A stretch of DNA of 20,229 nt from a virus. This document shows, piece after piece, positions 1 to 6,243 of this stretch; the first letter of the stretch is position 1; every line of letters begins with the position of its first letter. Location: IMG/VR virus record IMGVR_UViG_3300036772_000096, positions 1-20,229 of that record; one strand, 5' to 3'. The notes below the pieces were generated by a model. The model was not told the DNA's origin, did no database searches, and saw only the letters and a list, made by a program, of their open reading frames with translations. The translations under genes and the position numbers were made by a program.

Positions 1-51
1 TCCGCCCCCGCACAACCCACCATAATTTGGATGTAGCTGTGCTTTGCGCAT

Positions 52-71
52 AAAAAAACCGCTAACGCGGT
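52..71 (-). terminator. tR'-like intrinsic terminator downstream of Q
   Basis: On the minus strand ACCGC-GTTA-GCGGT forms a 5-bp hairpin followed directly by a run of T (plus-strand A at 52-58). It lies about 60 nt after the predicted start of the PR' transcript, where lambda has tR'. Inference: it stops the late transcript until Q modifies RNA polymerase. Confidence 0.75.
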
Positions 72-128
72 ATGTGCGCCTTTGTAGATATCCGGGAGAC
101 CAATCCCGACAACCGATTTTGCGGCTGT
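52..128 (-). ncRNA. short PR' leader RNA (lambda 6S-like)
   Basis: Predicted RNA of about 77 nt from the start of PR' (near 128) to the terminator T-run. It contains a CGGGA-TTGGTC-TCCCG hairpin at about 94-109. In lambda the PR' transcript made without Q ends at tR' as a small RNA; position and signals match that arrangement. A Salmonella prophage sRNA (IsrK) is, as I recall, of similar size and context; homology was not tested. The 5' end is inferred from the promoter only. Confidence 0.5.
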
Positions 129-153
129 AAAGGGAATATAGCCCCGGATATCT
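86..153. repeat. perfect 11-bp inverted repeat spanning PR' and its leader
   Basis: AGATATCCGGG at 86-96 is exactly complementary to CCCGGATATCT at 143-153, with 46 bp between. The right-hand arm lies inside the PR' spacer; the left-hand arm is about 33-43 nt into the PR' transcript. Read as one minus-strand RNA, the enclosed sequence has two more short stems (GGCT/AGCC and AATC/GATT), giving a three-way junction like phage C4 antisense RNA. Confidence 0.7.
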
Positions 154-164
154 GTTTGTGTCAA
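135..164 (-). promoter_or_regulatory. late promoter PR' overlapping the Q stop codon
   Basis: The minus strand reads TTGACA (164-159), an 18-bp spacer, then TATATT (140-135). The -35 matches consensus 6/6 and the -10 5/6. The -35 overlaps the Q stop codon. Lambdoid late promoters sit immediately after Q, and the Q binding element lies in or near them, so the spacer (141-158) is where to look for a Q site. Confidence 0.8.
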
Positions 165-973
165 CGCGTCACTTTGCTAAGCATGATGTCAGCGTCTGAT
201 TCTTCTTTGTGGCACTGCGTTATCAACAGCTCATAGAACGGCTTAAAATTACGCCGCCATGTTGGTTCAGTTAACTCCATTGCATCGCTACAGATGGCTC
301 TGCGAACGTTTTCCCCTGGTAATCTGGCATACCCACGACCGGTGCATTTTGGACACGTTTTGTTGACTGGTACGCCCTGCAATTCCGTTTGCGTCTTATC
401 CAGCACAACCCCTTTCCCATGGCATCGGCACGAGTTGCTGATTACCTTCTTTCCACCGCATCCCTTGCAGAGAGCGCGAACCACTTCCCGCTTTGGCTTG
501 AGGTCGTTACCCGGAATCGGCTTATCGAATCGCACAAGCTTCACTTCAGATAGTTGCGTCAGCTTGCCCATAGCCGCTTTCATAGTGAAAACTTCAGCCT
601 CTATGAATCCTTCCCCAGCACAGCATTCGCATTGACGAACACTAGCCGCACTGCGTGAATAATCCTGGTAGGCAAAAGTTGCGAGTATTTGCAGAACCCT
701 TTGCTTAATATCTTCATCAAGTTCTGAGATTGCTTTGCATTGCCCGGCCAGGCGTTTTGCAATTTCATAAAGTCCCTCCACTGCTTTATCTGGTGCACTG
801 ATGCCAATCTTCGCCAGATATAAATCCAGACCGATGCCGCTTTTAAGTCCTGCAAGACCTAATGCGGCCATCACTTCACTGATGCTCAACGAGTCAGAAG
901 CTGTCGCCCTGGGTGCGTCTGTAATGTGTGGTGATTTTGGTGCAAAGTATTTCCCGATTGCTTCAAGTCTCAC
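161..973 (-). CDS. Q: late antitermination protein Q (phage 82 type)
   Basis: 270 aa. Q binds DNA at PR', loads on paused RNA polymerase and lets it pass tR' into the late genes. Residues 115-214 carry four cysteine-rich motifs of the DnaJ zinc-domain kind: CECCAGEG (115-122), CKGCGG (169-174), CRCHGKG (182-188) and CPKCTGRG (207-214), typical of the zinc-containing Q family of phage 82 rather than lambda Q. The start is GTG at 973, overlapping the TGA of the upstream 53-aa ORF by four bases (GTGA), which implies translational coupling. Last gene of the PR operon, followed directly by PR'. A CII-box promoter on the opposite strand lies inside it (679-711). Confidence 0.9.
   Translation of the reverse strand: MRLEAIGKYFAPKSPHITDAPRATASDSLSISEVMAALGLAGLKSGIGLDLYLAKIGISAPDKAVEGLYEIAKRLAGQCKAISELDEDIKQRVLQILATFAYQDYSRSAASVRQCECCAGEGFIEAEVFTMKAAMGKLTQLSEVKLVRFDKPIPGNDLKPKREVVRALCKGCGGKKVISNSCRCHGKGVVLDKTQTELQGVPVNKTCPKCTGRGYARLPGENVRRAICSDAMELTEPTWRRNFKPFYELLITQCHKEESDADIMLSKVTR
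679..711 (+). promoter_or_regulatory. candidate CII-dependent anti-Q promoter (paQ)
   Basis: The plus strand has TTGC-GAGTAT-TTGC (679-692), an exact TTGC-N6-TTGC CII box. A -10-like TAATAT (706-711) lies 17 bp after the N6 block, which holds the -35 position. The transcript would run antisense to Q, as paQ does in lambda. The same box and spacing occur at PRE (8026-8058). Confidence 0.6.
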
Positions 974-1131
974 AGTCTCGCCCTCCTGCGCTGTTTAGCT
1001 GTCCTACGCTCTGCCGCCTTACCGGTGTGACGGTGGTTAGCGATGGGGTACGAGTAACCGATTGATGGTAGTGAATTGAAGTGGCGTGACAGTGATGCAA
1101 GGGTGAGTGCTATTGCTGCGTGTAGTTTCAT
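970..1131 (-). CDS. small basic phage protein between NinG and Q
   Basis: 53 aa, starting ATG at 1131 in ATGA overlap with the NinG stop and ending in GTGA overlap with the Q start. The C-terminus (GKAAERRTAKQRRRARL) is strongly Arg/Lys-rich, as in RNA- or DNA-binding peptides; the N-terminus is mildly hydrophobic. It sits where P22 carries small nin genes (ninH/ninZ), but I cannot assign it to either. The seamless coupling on both sides supports real translation. Function unknown. Confidence 0.65.
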   Translation of the reverse strand: MKLHAAIALTLASLSRHFNSLPSIGYSYPIANHRHTGKAAERRTAKQRRRARL

Positions 1132-1727
1132 GCGGCCTCCTGCTGTCGCTTGCGTAGTTTTTCGTAATGACGAGCCCGGCGCGTGAAGATGGATTTCACT
1201 CGCTTCAAATACTCGATGTCGAACTTGCGCGGTTTGTTGTCGTGCTCAATGCGCTCTACGCGCTCTGGGCCGATTTTCTCGATAAGGTTGATACGGAAGG
1301 GGATCAGGTTGCCGGATAGCTCCCTGTTGCATCTCACGCAGCCTGCGTGGATGTTGAAAACGTTAAATCTTAAATGTGCTGCCGAGCCTCTTGAGCGGTA
1401 ATGACTTGCATCTACTGCCCCACCTCTTACCCCGTAAACCAGTGGCTTACCGCATGCTATGCAACGCTTGCCATAGTCACGCCAGAAAATGAACCGGTTA
1501 ACTGCTACCTGAGCTTCTTTGTTCCAGTCGGATGCGGTCTTGAGCTTTTCCCGCCTGGCTTTCAGATTTGCGCGGTCTACCTTGTCCTGTTTGGCTTGCT
1601 CTTTAATCTTGCCGTGGGAAATTGCGCAAGGTATTGAGCAGGTTCTTTGGAGTGAATTTCGAGGGGTGAATTCTATGGAGCAGATAACGCATTTCTTCGG
1701 CTTCGGCGGTTTACGCCTGTCAGCCAT
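1128..1727 (-). CDS. ninG: NinG/Rap recombination endonuclease
   Basis: 199 aa, close to lambda NinG (Rap). The family cuts branched recombination intermediates (D-loops, Holliday junctions) and promotes Red-type recombination. An N-terminal zinc knuckle is visible (C13, C16, C30, C34), then a basic helical stretch, then CIACGK (C89, C92), ASHYRSRG (H109) and NIHAGCVRC (H127, C130, C133), forming an HNH-like treble-clef core. The start ATG (1727) overlaps the end of the upstream ORF by 8 bp. It is in the usual nin order after NinF and before Q. Confidence 0.93.
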   Translation of the reverse strand: MADRRKPPKPKKCVICSIEFTPRNSLQRTCSIPCAISHGKIKEQAKQDKVDRANLKARREKLKTASDWNKEAQVAVNRFIFWRDYGKRCIACGKPLVYGVRGGAVDASHYRSRGSAAHLRFNVFNIHAGCVRCNRELSGNLIPFRINLIEKIGPERVERIEHDNKPRKFDIEYLKRVKSIFTRRARHYEKLRKRQQEAA

Positions 1728-2112
1728 AGTTGCGCCCCCACTTACGGTCGCATTGTCGAATCCAACCGTTCATGTTGTTGGTGACGGTGCTGTTGTGCGG
1801 CCCCTTGTACTTCTCTTTTCCCGATTTGCAGCGGATGTGAATAGCGAGCGCCAGTATCGGATAAGTGAAGGTGAGAAGTGCTAACAGAAGCGCCGCTACG
1901 GTCACCTTAATGGTGAAGGCTGGTAAATCCCTTACTTCGGTATCAGGAAGCTCTACAACTTCATCCCACGCATTATCTGCTACGTTGCTCATAACTTGCG
2001 TTGATGCCGACAAACAGTCGAAGTAATTGAAGTCGTAACCTGCTGCGGCGGCCCAATATGGATTGTCCAGAAAGTGCCTGAGCGTTATTGGCCCATACCT
2101 GCTAATTATCAT
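1720..2112 (-). CDS. hypothetical single-pass membrane protein in the nin region
   Basis: 130 aa from ATG 2112, chosen because GGAG lies 6 nt upstream; an in-frame ATG at 2172 would extend it by 20 residues deep into ninF. Residues 67-92 (KVTVAALLLALLTFTYPILALAI) form one hydrophobic segment flanked by acidic residues before and a basic tail after, suggesting an inner-membrane protein with N-out topology. It overlaps ninF by 11 bp and ninG by 8 bp. I recognise no family. Confidence 0.65.
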   Translation of the reverse strand: MIISRYGPITLRHFLDNPYWAAAAGYDFNYFDCLSASTQVMSNVADNAWDEVVELPDTEVRDLPAFTIKVTVAALLLALLTFTYPILALAIHIRCKSGKEKYKGPHNSTVTNNMNGWIRQCDRKWGRNYG

Positions 2113-2269
2113 CGCTATCTCCATTCGGTTTAGTTTCGACATACGCATCACTAGCGCATGAATCGCACACATACGTTTCGCCGTTTAATGGCTTCGTACA
2201 CTGAGCGCAATATCCTGCTGCTGCATTGCTGTTTCGCTGGTAGGTGGTGACTGATTCAGGAGTTAGCAT
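2102..2269 (-). CDS. ninF: NinF-like small zinc-finger protein
   Basis: 55 aa, ATG at 2269, overlapping the upstream stop by 7 bp. The core CAQCTKPLNGETYVCDSC has two CxxC pairs spaced like lambda NinF (CANC...CEHC) and an acidic C-terminus (KPNGDSDDN) like the acidic tail of NinF. The likely fold is a single zinc ribbon. NinF has no established biochemical role. Context between NinX and NinG fits the P22 order. Confidence 0.75.
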   Translation of the reverse strand: MLTPESVTTYQRNSNAAAGYCAQCTKPLNGETYVCDSCASDAYVETKPNGDSDDN

Positions 2270-2469
2270 TCATCACCCCTCTTCTGCTTGTTGTAGACAG
2301 CCCATGTGATGGCATTGTGCTTCTTGCGTCCGGCTGCATCGAGAAGGTGAATGCCTTCGTGACAGCTGTGATTGGCCTTCACGTCATCTTCCAGTTGCTG
2401 CAGTTGCTCGTATGTGTGGGTTGATAGCTTGAGCCGGTTCCAGCCGAAGTTACGCGGTAGGGTTGTCAT
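2263..2469 (-). CDS. small nin-region protein, unknown
   Basis: 68 aa from ATG 2469 (AAGGA eight bases upstream); an ATG nine bases earlier (2478) is also in frame but badly placed relative to the RBS. It overlaps the NinX end by 20 bp and ninF by 7 bp. The sequence starts MTTLPRNFGWNRLKLSTHTYEQLQQLEDDV and has CHEG and a basic C-terminal half; no membrane segment. It resembles conserved short enterophage proteins near ninX, but no function is known to me. Confidence 0.65.
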   Translation of the reverse strand: MTTLPRNFGWNRLKLSTHTYEQLQQLEDDVKANHSCHEGIHLLDAAGRKKHNAITWAVYNKQKRGDEC

Positions 2470-2881
2470 TCTCAGCATCCTTCATCATGAGGAAGACAAT
2501 CATTGCGGCGCGGAGTGGGTTTTTCTGGTACTCAATAAAGCATGTGCGCTGCATGTTTTTCACATGGCACCATGTAGTTTGAGGTTCGGTACTGTTGTCG
2601 CCATCAAATTCGATGGATATTCCATGTCTTGCGATGATTTCCCATGCAACAGCGGCATCGTTGCAGTAATCAAGTTGGTAGCCATTCTGGTGTGTCACAA
2701 ATCGCGAGCCATCTTTGTTACGCAGCCCTGTTTCTGTTCCTCGCCCCCAACACCAACCATCTCGGACATATTTCCGATGGCTAACTTCTTGTGAATCATC
2801 TGTGTAATAGCGAGTTAAAATCAGGTGATTAATTACCAAATCATTTATTTCGCGATCGTTCATCTGTGAATATTCGGTCAT
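2450..2881 (-). CDS. ninX: NinX family protein (DUF2591)
   Basis: 143 aa from ATG 2881, preceded by AAGGA at 7 nt; an upstream in-frame ATG (2908) lies inside ninE and is less likely. The opening MTEYSQMNDREIN and the closing NPLRAAMIVFLMM are hallmarks of the P22 NinX/DUF2591 family, with the central YCND-AWEII region also conserved. Soluble; function unknown. Its start is in ATGA overlap with the ninE stop. Confidence 0.9.
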   Translation of the reverse strand: MTEYSQMNDREINDLVINHLILTRYYTDDSQEVSHRKYVRDGWCWGRGTETGLRNKDGSRFVTHQNGYQLDYCNDAAVAWEIIARHGISIEFDGDNSTEPQTTWCHVKNMQRTCFIEYQKNPLRAAMIVFLMMKDAENDNPTA

Positions 2882-3054
2882 GCTCTTGTCCTTCTCATGC
2901 GGTCCCATTTAGCGCGCAAGAGTCCGTAGACATAATCGAATGTCTGAACCTGGCTTTCTGTTGGGATTGGTTTTGATTTATTGCGGGAAAGTTTGGTGGG
3001 CTTGAATATCGATGCATCCATTACGGCTACTATGCTGCTCTTTCGCTGGCGCAC
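2878..3054 (-). CDS. ninE: NinE-like protein
   Basis: 58 aa with a GTG start at 3054 (AGGAGG just upstream) sharing one base with the NinB TAG stop, and ATGA overlap with NinX downstream. The stretch SRNKSKPIPTESQVQTFDYV and the terminal RAKWDRMRRTRA closely parallel the lambda NinE pattern (SRNKPKPIPKESDVKTFNY ... RWLRERARKTR). The first 20 residues differ, and the N-terminal CxxC of lambda NinE is missing. Basic; function unknown. Confidence 0.82.
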   Translation of the reverse strand: MRQRKSSIVAVMDASIFKPTKLSRNKSKPIPTESQVQTFDYVYGLLRAKWDRMRRTRA

Positions 3055-3509
3055 TATTCCTCCTGCTTCCTCTGAAGCTTGAAGTACTCACCATCTTCTG
3101 GATTTGGCAGGGTCAGGCCGAACTGTGCAGCCCACGATTCAACACGCATCATGAAGTAATGCATATCGCCAGTGTCTAAATCTGAGGTGTGTTTTAGCTC
3201 TTGCCGGGTCGTTACTTCGCCTGTGACAAAATCGGTATAGGCGACATCTTCAAAACCGAGATATGTGGCTTTGAGGTTGTGCTTAACCCATTTGGCGTTG
3301 CAGTGGTGGCGACCTGCTTTGATGAGGTACTTGCTGATGTGCTCATACCAGACGTGGCTTAGAGCGTTTTGTGAGAGGCTTCGTTTTTCTTTCCAGGGCT
3401 TAATGGTAAGTCGGTAACATTCGCCGCTTTCAAGGAATGGCATTAACTGATTACCGATGGCCTGAAAGTTTGATTTATGCAGGCGTATGCCTTCTTTCGG
3501 AATCTCCAT
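3054..3509 (-). CDS. ninB: NinB/Orf-like recombination mediator
   Basis: 151 aa. Lambda NinB (Orf) binds ssDNA and SSB and substitutes for RecFOR in loading a recombinase. The segment KRSLSQNALSHVWYEHISKYL (residues 42-62) matches the family signature NRSLDQN; length is near that of Orf (146 aa) and position heads the nin cluster. Start ATG 3509 has GGGG about 8 nt upstream. It overlaps the upstream ORF by 35 bp. Assignment rests on one motif and synteny, so a NinB-like but divergent subfamily is possible. Confidence 0.7.
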   Translation of the reverse strand: MEIPKEGIRLHKSNFQAIGNQLMPFLESGECYRLTIKPWKEKRSLSQNALSHVWYEHISKYLIKAGRHHCNAKWVKHNLKATYLGFEDVAYTDFVTGEVTTRQELKHTSDLDTGDMHYFMMRVESWAAQFGLTLPNPEDGEYFKLQRKQEE

Positions 3510-3792
3510 CGCTATCCCCTTTAACGGTTATCCCAGCGGAGCGGAGGTTTATGGTGTCACCGAGGCTGCTACCATTAGGTGCGACGCCAAGGATTTCGTC
3601 AGAGAGCACAATTGTCATTTCCAGGCTGTCAGAAGCATCTCTAAAAACCATGTTATGCAAAGGCTCTTCGTCGCTTTTTCTTGGGAAAGATGAGTGATAC
3701 TCACCAAGATTACCCATCATCCACGATTCATCCTGCACAATTACGTAAAGCTTGCCTTTTTCCAGGCTATCAGGCTTTAGTGCTTCGGTCAT
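3475..3792 (-). CDS. hypothetical phage protein (105 aa)
   Basis: 105 aa; ATG 3792 follows GGGGG with 4-5 nt spacing. Acidic, soluble, with a compact N-terminal half (KGKLYVIVQDESWMMGNLGEY) and a low-complexity tail (GDSDGDSERRHTPA) that overlaps ninB. No motif recognised. It lies in the PR operon between a zinc-ribbon ORF and ninB, so it is probably a dispensable early accessory gene. Confidence 0.6.
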   Translation of the reverse strand: MTEALKPDSLEKGKLYVIVQDESWMMGNLGEYHSSFPRKSDEEPLHNMVFRDASDSLEMTIVLSDEILGVAPNGSSLGDTINLRSAGITVKGDSDGDSERRHTPA

Positions 3793-3810
3793 AAATCCCC
3801 CATTCCAGTT

Positions 3811-3981
3811 TTAATATTCTTCATGAAGAATCTTCCCGCAGTGGGCGCATCGCTGGCGGTAGAGGGTGGTTATTTGGTAAGGGCGGCGTTTGTCTTGCCC
3901 GTAGAAATATTCTCTTTTGGTTTCACCAATTATTTTCCACTGATGCATTCCAAAAAGGCACTTCCATTTTCTTGTATCCAT
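3811..3981 (-). CDS. small CxxC protein (56 aa)
   Basis: ATG 3981 overlaps the stop of a 17-codon ORF (TAATG) and has GAGG 5 nt upstream. The protein is basic, with C8 near the start and a CAHCGKIL motif (45-52), suggesting a small zinc ribbon or knuckle; aromatic residues are frequent (WKCLFGMHQWKII). Stop at 3811, 18 bp before the next start. Family not recognised. Confidence 0.6.
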   Translation of the reverse strand: MDTRKWKCLFGMHQWKIIGETKREYFYGQDKRRPYQITTLYRQRCAHCGKILHEEY

Positions 3982-4034
3982 TACGTCCTCACCCCTCTCA
4001 ATAGTTTGTTAAACATCGCCATATCCGCACTCAT
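3981..4034 (-). CDS. possible 17-codon coupling ORF
   Basis: ATG 4034 is in ATGA overlap with the HTH gene stop; the ORF encodes MSADMAMFNKLLRGVRT and ends in TAATG overlap with the 56-aa ORF. It may be a micro-gene or simply a ribosome relay between two genes. Support is positional only. Confidence 0.3.
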   Translation of the reverse strand: MSADMAMFNKLLRGVRT

Positions 4035-4252
4035 GCTTTCTCCCCTTCGTGCTGCCTGCACATTTCATCGAAGTCACGCAGCGTTAATCCGAGCGCCAGC
4101 GCTATAAGCTGCCTTGCCGCTGGGCCTGGGTTCTCGTCTTTGATGAAATGGTTAAACTGCCAGACAGAGAGCTTTAGCTTTTTGGCAATGTTTCGCCTTT
4201 TGATGCCCTTTGCATCCATGAAGCTTTTTACGACTTCTTCAACGGTATTCAT
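4031..4252 (-). CDS. small helix-turn-helix protein
   Basis: 73 aa from ATG 4252, in ATGA overlap with the helicase stop; GAGG lies 8 nt upstream. The sequence MNTVEEVVKSFMDAKGIKRRNIAKKLKLSVWQFNHFIKDE reads as an XRE/lambda-repressor-like HTH (helices about 5-15, 18-24 and 29-37). Possible roles are a DNA-binding accessory to replication or a late Cro-like regulator; no direct evidence for either. The in-frame upstream ATG at 4282 lies inside the helicase gene. Confidence 0.65.
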   Translation of the reverse strand: MNTVEEVVKSFMDAKGIKRRNIAKKLKLSVWQFNHFIKDENPGPAARQLIALALGLTLRDFDEMCRQHEGEKA

Positions 4253-6132
4253 GTTCCTTGCCTCACGTTGTCGCCTGCCCATACCTCGTTATATTCAGAG
4301 GCTGGCATATTGGCGATGTAGTTGAATGGTGATGCGGTTTCGGTTGGTAAAAACTGGTGCGAATTGGCGTCAAGGTACAGCGGTATCCCACCTTCCCAGC
4401 CTTCGCCGTTACGCTGCTTCTCAAGCATCAGCACAGATGCAGGGGCAGCCATTGCCTTGCGTTCCTTGTCGTCCAGTTCTTCGCCCTGCTGGTCTTTCTG
4501 TAGGGCTTTCTCACGCACCTTGTTACGCCAGATGATAAACAGGTTGTCGGTAAGGTCGGTGATTGACCCTGAGCCTTTCACGTCCATCTTTCCGGTCGGT
4601 TTCTCCTCGCTTTCACCCTTCCTGCTGTGAGTAACGAGAATAACGTGGCTGCTGGTCTTGTTCTTGAAGTCACACAGCGCATCAACAAACGCTTTCTGCC
4701 CGTTGTAATCGTCGTCACCAATGCCGCACTTCATGAGGCTATCGATGATGAACAGCTCAATGCCGTAACGTTTCCAGGCATATGTGAATATTTCAATCAG
4801 GCGATCAGCTTTAGCGGTTCCCGTCAGGCCGAATAGCCATAACCGGTCATCGTAAAACTTGAATGCGGAGTCAATTTCTAGCGTCGGCGGGAGTTTCAGG
4901 CAGGTTGATTGCCGGGTTAGACGCTTCAACAGGATGCCCGGTTTAATTTCCAGGGAAGCCACACAGGTTTTAACGCCCTGACGCATGGCTTCCAGTGCCA
5001 TATGCCCGACCACTTCCGTTTTACCGTGACCGTTGACGCCGTTCACCAGTGATAGCTCAGCCTGGCGGAAAGCAAAGTTATGGTTGAGTGATTCCCACGG
5101 GCTGTAGAACAGGCTCTGCTCTTTGCCGTAGAAGGCGTTGATGGTGTCCTGGTAAAACTCTCTGGCGCTGTAAAGCTCCTCGGGATCGAAAAATGACGCT
5201 CGTTCGAGGTAGCCCACAATGTCATCGGCTGAAACGCCCGCCATTAGGCACTCGTTGATGTCTTTGTGTGGAAGCTTCACCAGGCGACAACGGTGCTCAC
5301 CAAGGCGAGTGGCAATCTCTCTTGCTGCCGTCTGTCCTACTTCGTCGCTGTCCATGCTGATCCAGATTTCATCGAACCGGTCGAGATTGTGATATTCGAA
5401 TTCAATCCACTGCTGTTTAGCCCCTTTACCACCGCCGAACGGAACCGACAGCGCCGGGAGTCCATATTGGTAGTAACTCATGCAGTCGATTTCACCTTCG
5501 CAGATGACCACGATCCGCATGTTCTTCGGGATGGCCTGCCAGCCATACAGACACGGCTCACAATCACCCTCTGCCATGATGACCTTCTTCCCATCAGGAC
5601 GCTCAGTGCTGATGCGCTTAACCTGCAACAGCTCACCGTCACGCTTGTAGGGGAATGCCAGCGCATCCAGTTCACGCTCACCGTTCCAGACCTTCGCCGC
5701 TGCCACTTCGTACAGCTTCGCCGTCTCTGCGGATATTCCACGGGAGGCCAGGTATTCGATGTGCTTTTCGGTTTTGGTTAGGTAACGGGCGACTTTCTTG
5801 CGGTCTGGTCGGGAGAATTTCTTTTGCTGCTTTGCAGCGAAGTGGTGGTCGTCGTCCTTGATACCTAAAAACTCTTTGGCTTCGGTCATCGCCTGGTGCA
5901 ATCCGCAATCCCTGACGGCTACCCACAAGTCCAGAAGGTCTCCAGTGCTGCCCTCTGCAAAGTCTGACCAGACTTTTTTCCCTGCAAGATTAACCTTGAG
6001 GCTCTTGCCAGATTCACCGTTGATACTCCCGGCTACCCATTCGTGACTCTCTCGCTTACCGTTTGGTAGCAGGTACTTCGCCACCCTTTCGACCTGATTC
6101 CATAGCTGGTCACTTAATTCGCTAGGTGTCAT
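4249..6132 (-). CDS. replicative primase-helicase (toprim plus DnaB/gp4 type)
   Basis: 627 aa. Residues 30-75 keep the shape of the gp4/DnaG zinc-finger region (KVNLAGKKVWSDFAEGSTGDLLDLW) but without its cysteines. Toprim motifs: CEGEIDCMS (E212, E214, 211-218) and MDSDEVG (D261, D263). Helicase: Walker A GVNGHGKT (365-372), Walker B ELFIIDS (459-465), VTHSRK (500-505) and a KQRNG arginine-finger motif (572-576). It likely unwinds DNA and may prime at the phage origin, replacing lambda P plus host DnaB loading. ATGA overlaps on both sides (35-aa ORF upstream, HTH gene downstream) place it in a replication cassette with the O-like gene. Confidence 0.88.
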   Translation of the reverse strand: MTPSELSDQLWNQVERVAKYLLPNGKRESHEWVAGSINGESGKSLKVNLAGKKVWSDFAEGSTGDLLDLWVAVRDCGLHQAMTEAKEFLGIKDDDHHFAAKQQKKFSRPDRKKVARYLTKTEKHIEYLASRGISAETAKLYEVAAAKVWNGERELDALAFPYKRDGELLQVKRISTERPDGKKVIMAEGDCEPCLYGWQAIPKNMRIVVICEGEIDCMSYYQYGLPALSVPFGGGKGAKQQWIEFEYHNLDRFDEIWISMDSDEVGQTAAREIATRLGEHRCRLVKLPHKDINECLMAGVSADDIVGYLERASFFDPEELYSAREFYQDTINAFYGKEQSLFYSPWESLNHNFAFRQAELSLVNGVNGHGKTEVVGHMALEAMRQGVKTCVASLEIKPGILLKRLTRQSTCLKLPPTLEIDSAFKFYDDRLWLFGLTGTAKADRLIEIFTYAWKRYGIELFIIDSLMKCGIGDDDYNGQKAFVDALCDFKNKTSSHVILVTHSRKGESEEKPTGKMDVKGSGSITDLTDNLFIIWRNKVREKALQKDQQGEELDDKERKAMAAPASVLMLEKQRNGEGWEGGIPLYLDANSHQFLPTETASPFNYIANMPASEYNEVWAGDNVRQGT

Positions 6133-6236
6133 GATGCCCTCAAATCAAACTTGTTAAACCAGTACCGGACAAACCCATCGCTCAGTAAGCCGTGGTTGTA
6201 CCCGGCAATCAGCAACGCCTTAATCCGTGATTTCAT
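6129..6236 (-). CDS. 35-aa protein between O-like gene and helicase
   Basis: ATG 6236 with GAGG at 5 nt; it ends in ATGA overlap with the helicase start. Sequence MKSRIKALLIAGYNHGLLSDGFVRYWFNKFDLRAS: basic N-terminus, amphipathic, ending in an FDLRAS tail. The good RBS and coupling make expression likely. It could be a loader or adaptor for the helicase, or only a coupler. Confidence 0.6.
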   Translation of the reverse strand: MKSRIKALLIAGYNHGLLSDGFVRYWFNKFDLRAS

Positions 6237-6243
6237 CGTAACC

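Noticed and set aside
1-51. Partial minus-strand ORF beginning ATG at 51 (MRKAQLHPNYGGLCGGG) running off the left edge
   Set aside because: Only 17 codons are visible, the upstream sequence is the tR' T-run with no ribosome site, and no family is recognised.
1-160. tRNA gene in the Q-late region, where some lambdoid phages carry tRNAs
   Set aside because: No cloverleaf, TTCGA loop or CCA-type end on either strand; the pairing is explained by the 11-bp inverted repeat.
5266-6046. Plus-strand ORFs of 68-171 codons opposite the primase-helicase
   Set aside because: The minus-strand frame has clear toprim and helicase motifs; the opposite frames have no recognisable domain or RBS.
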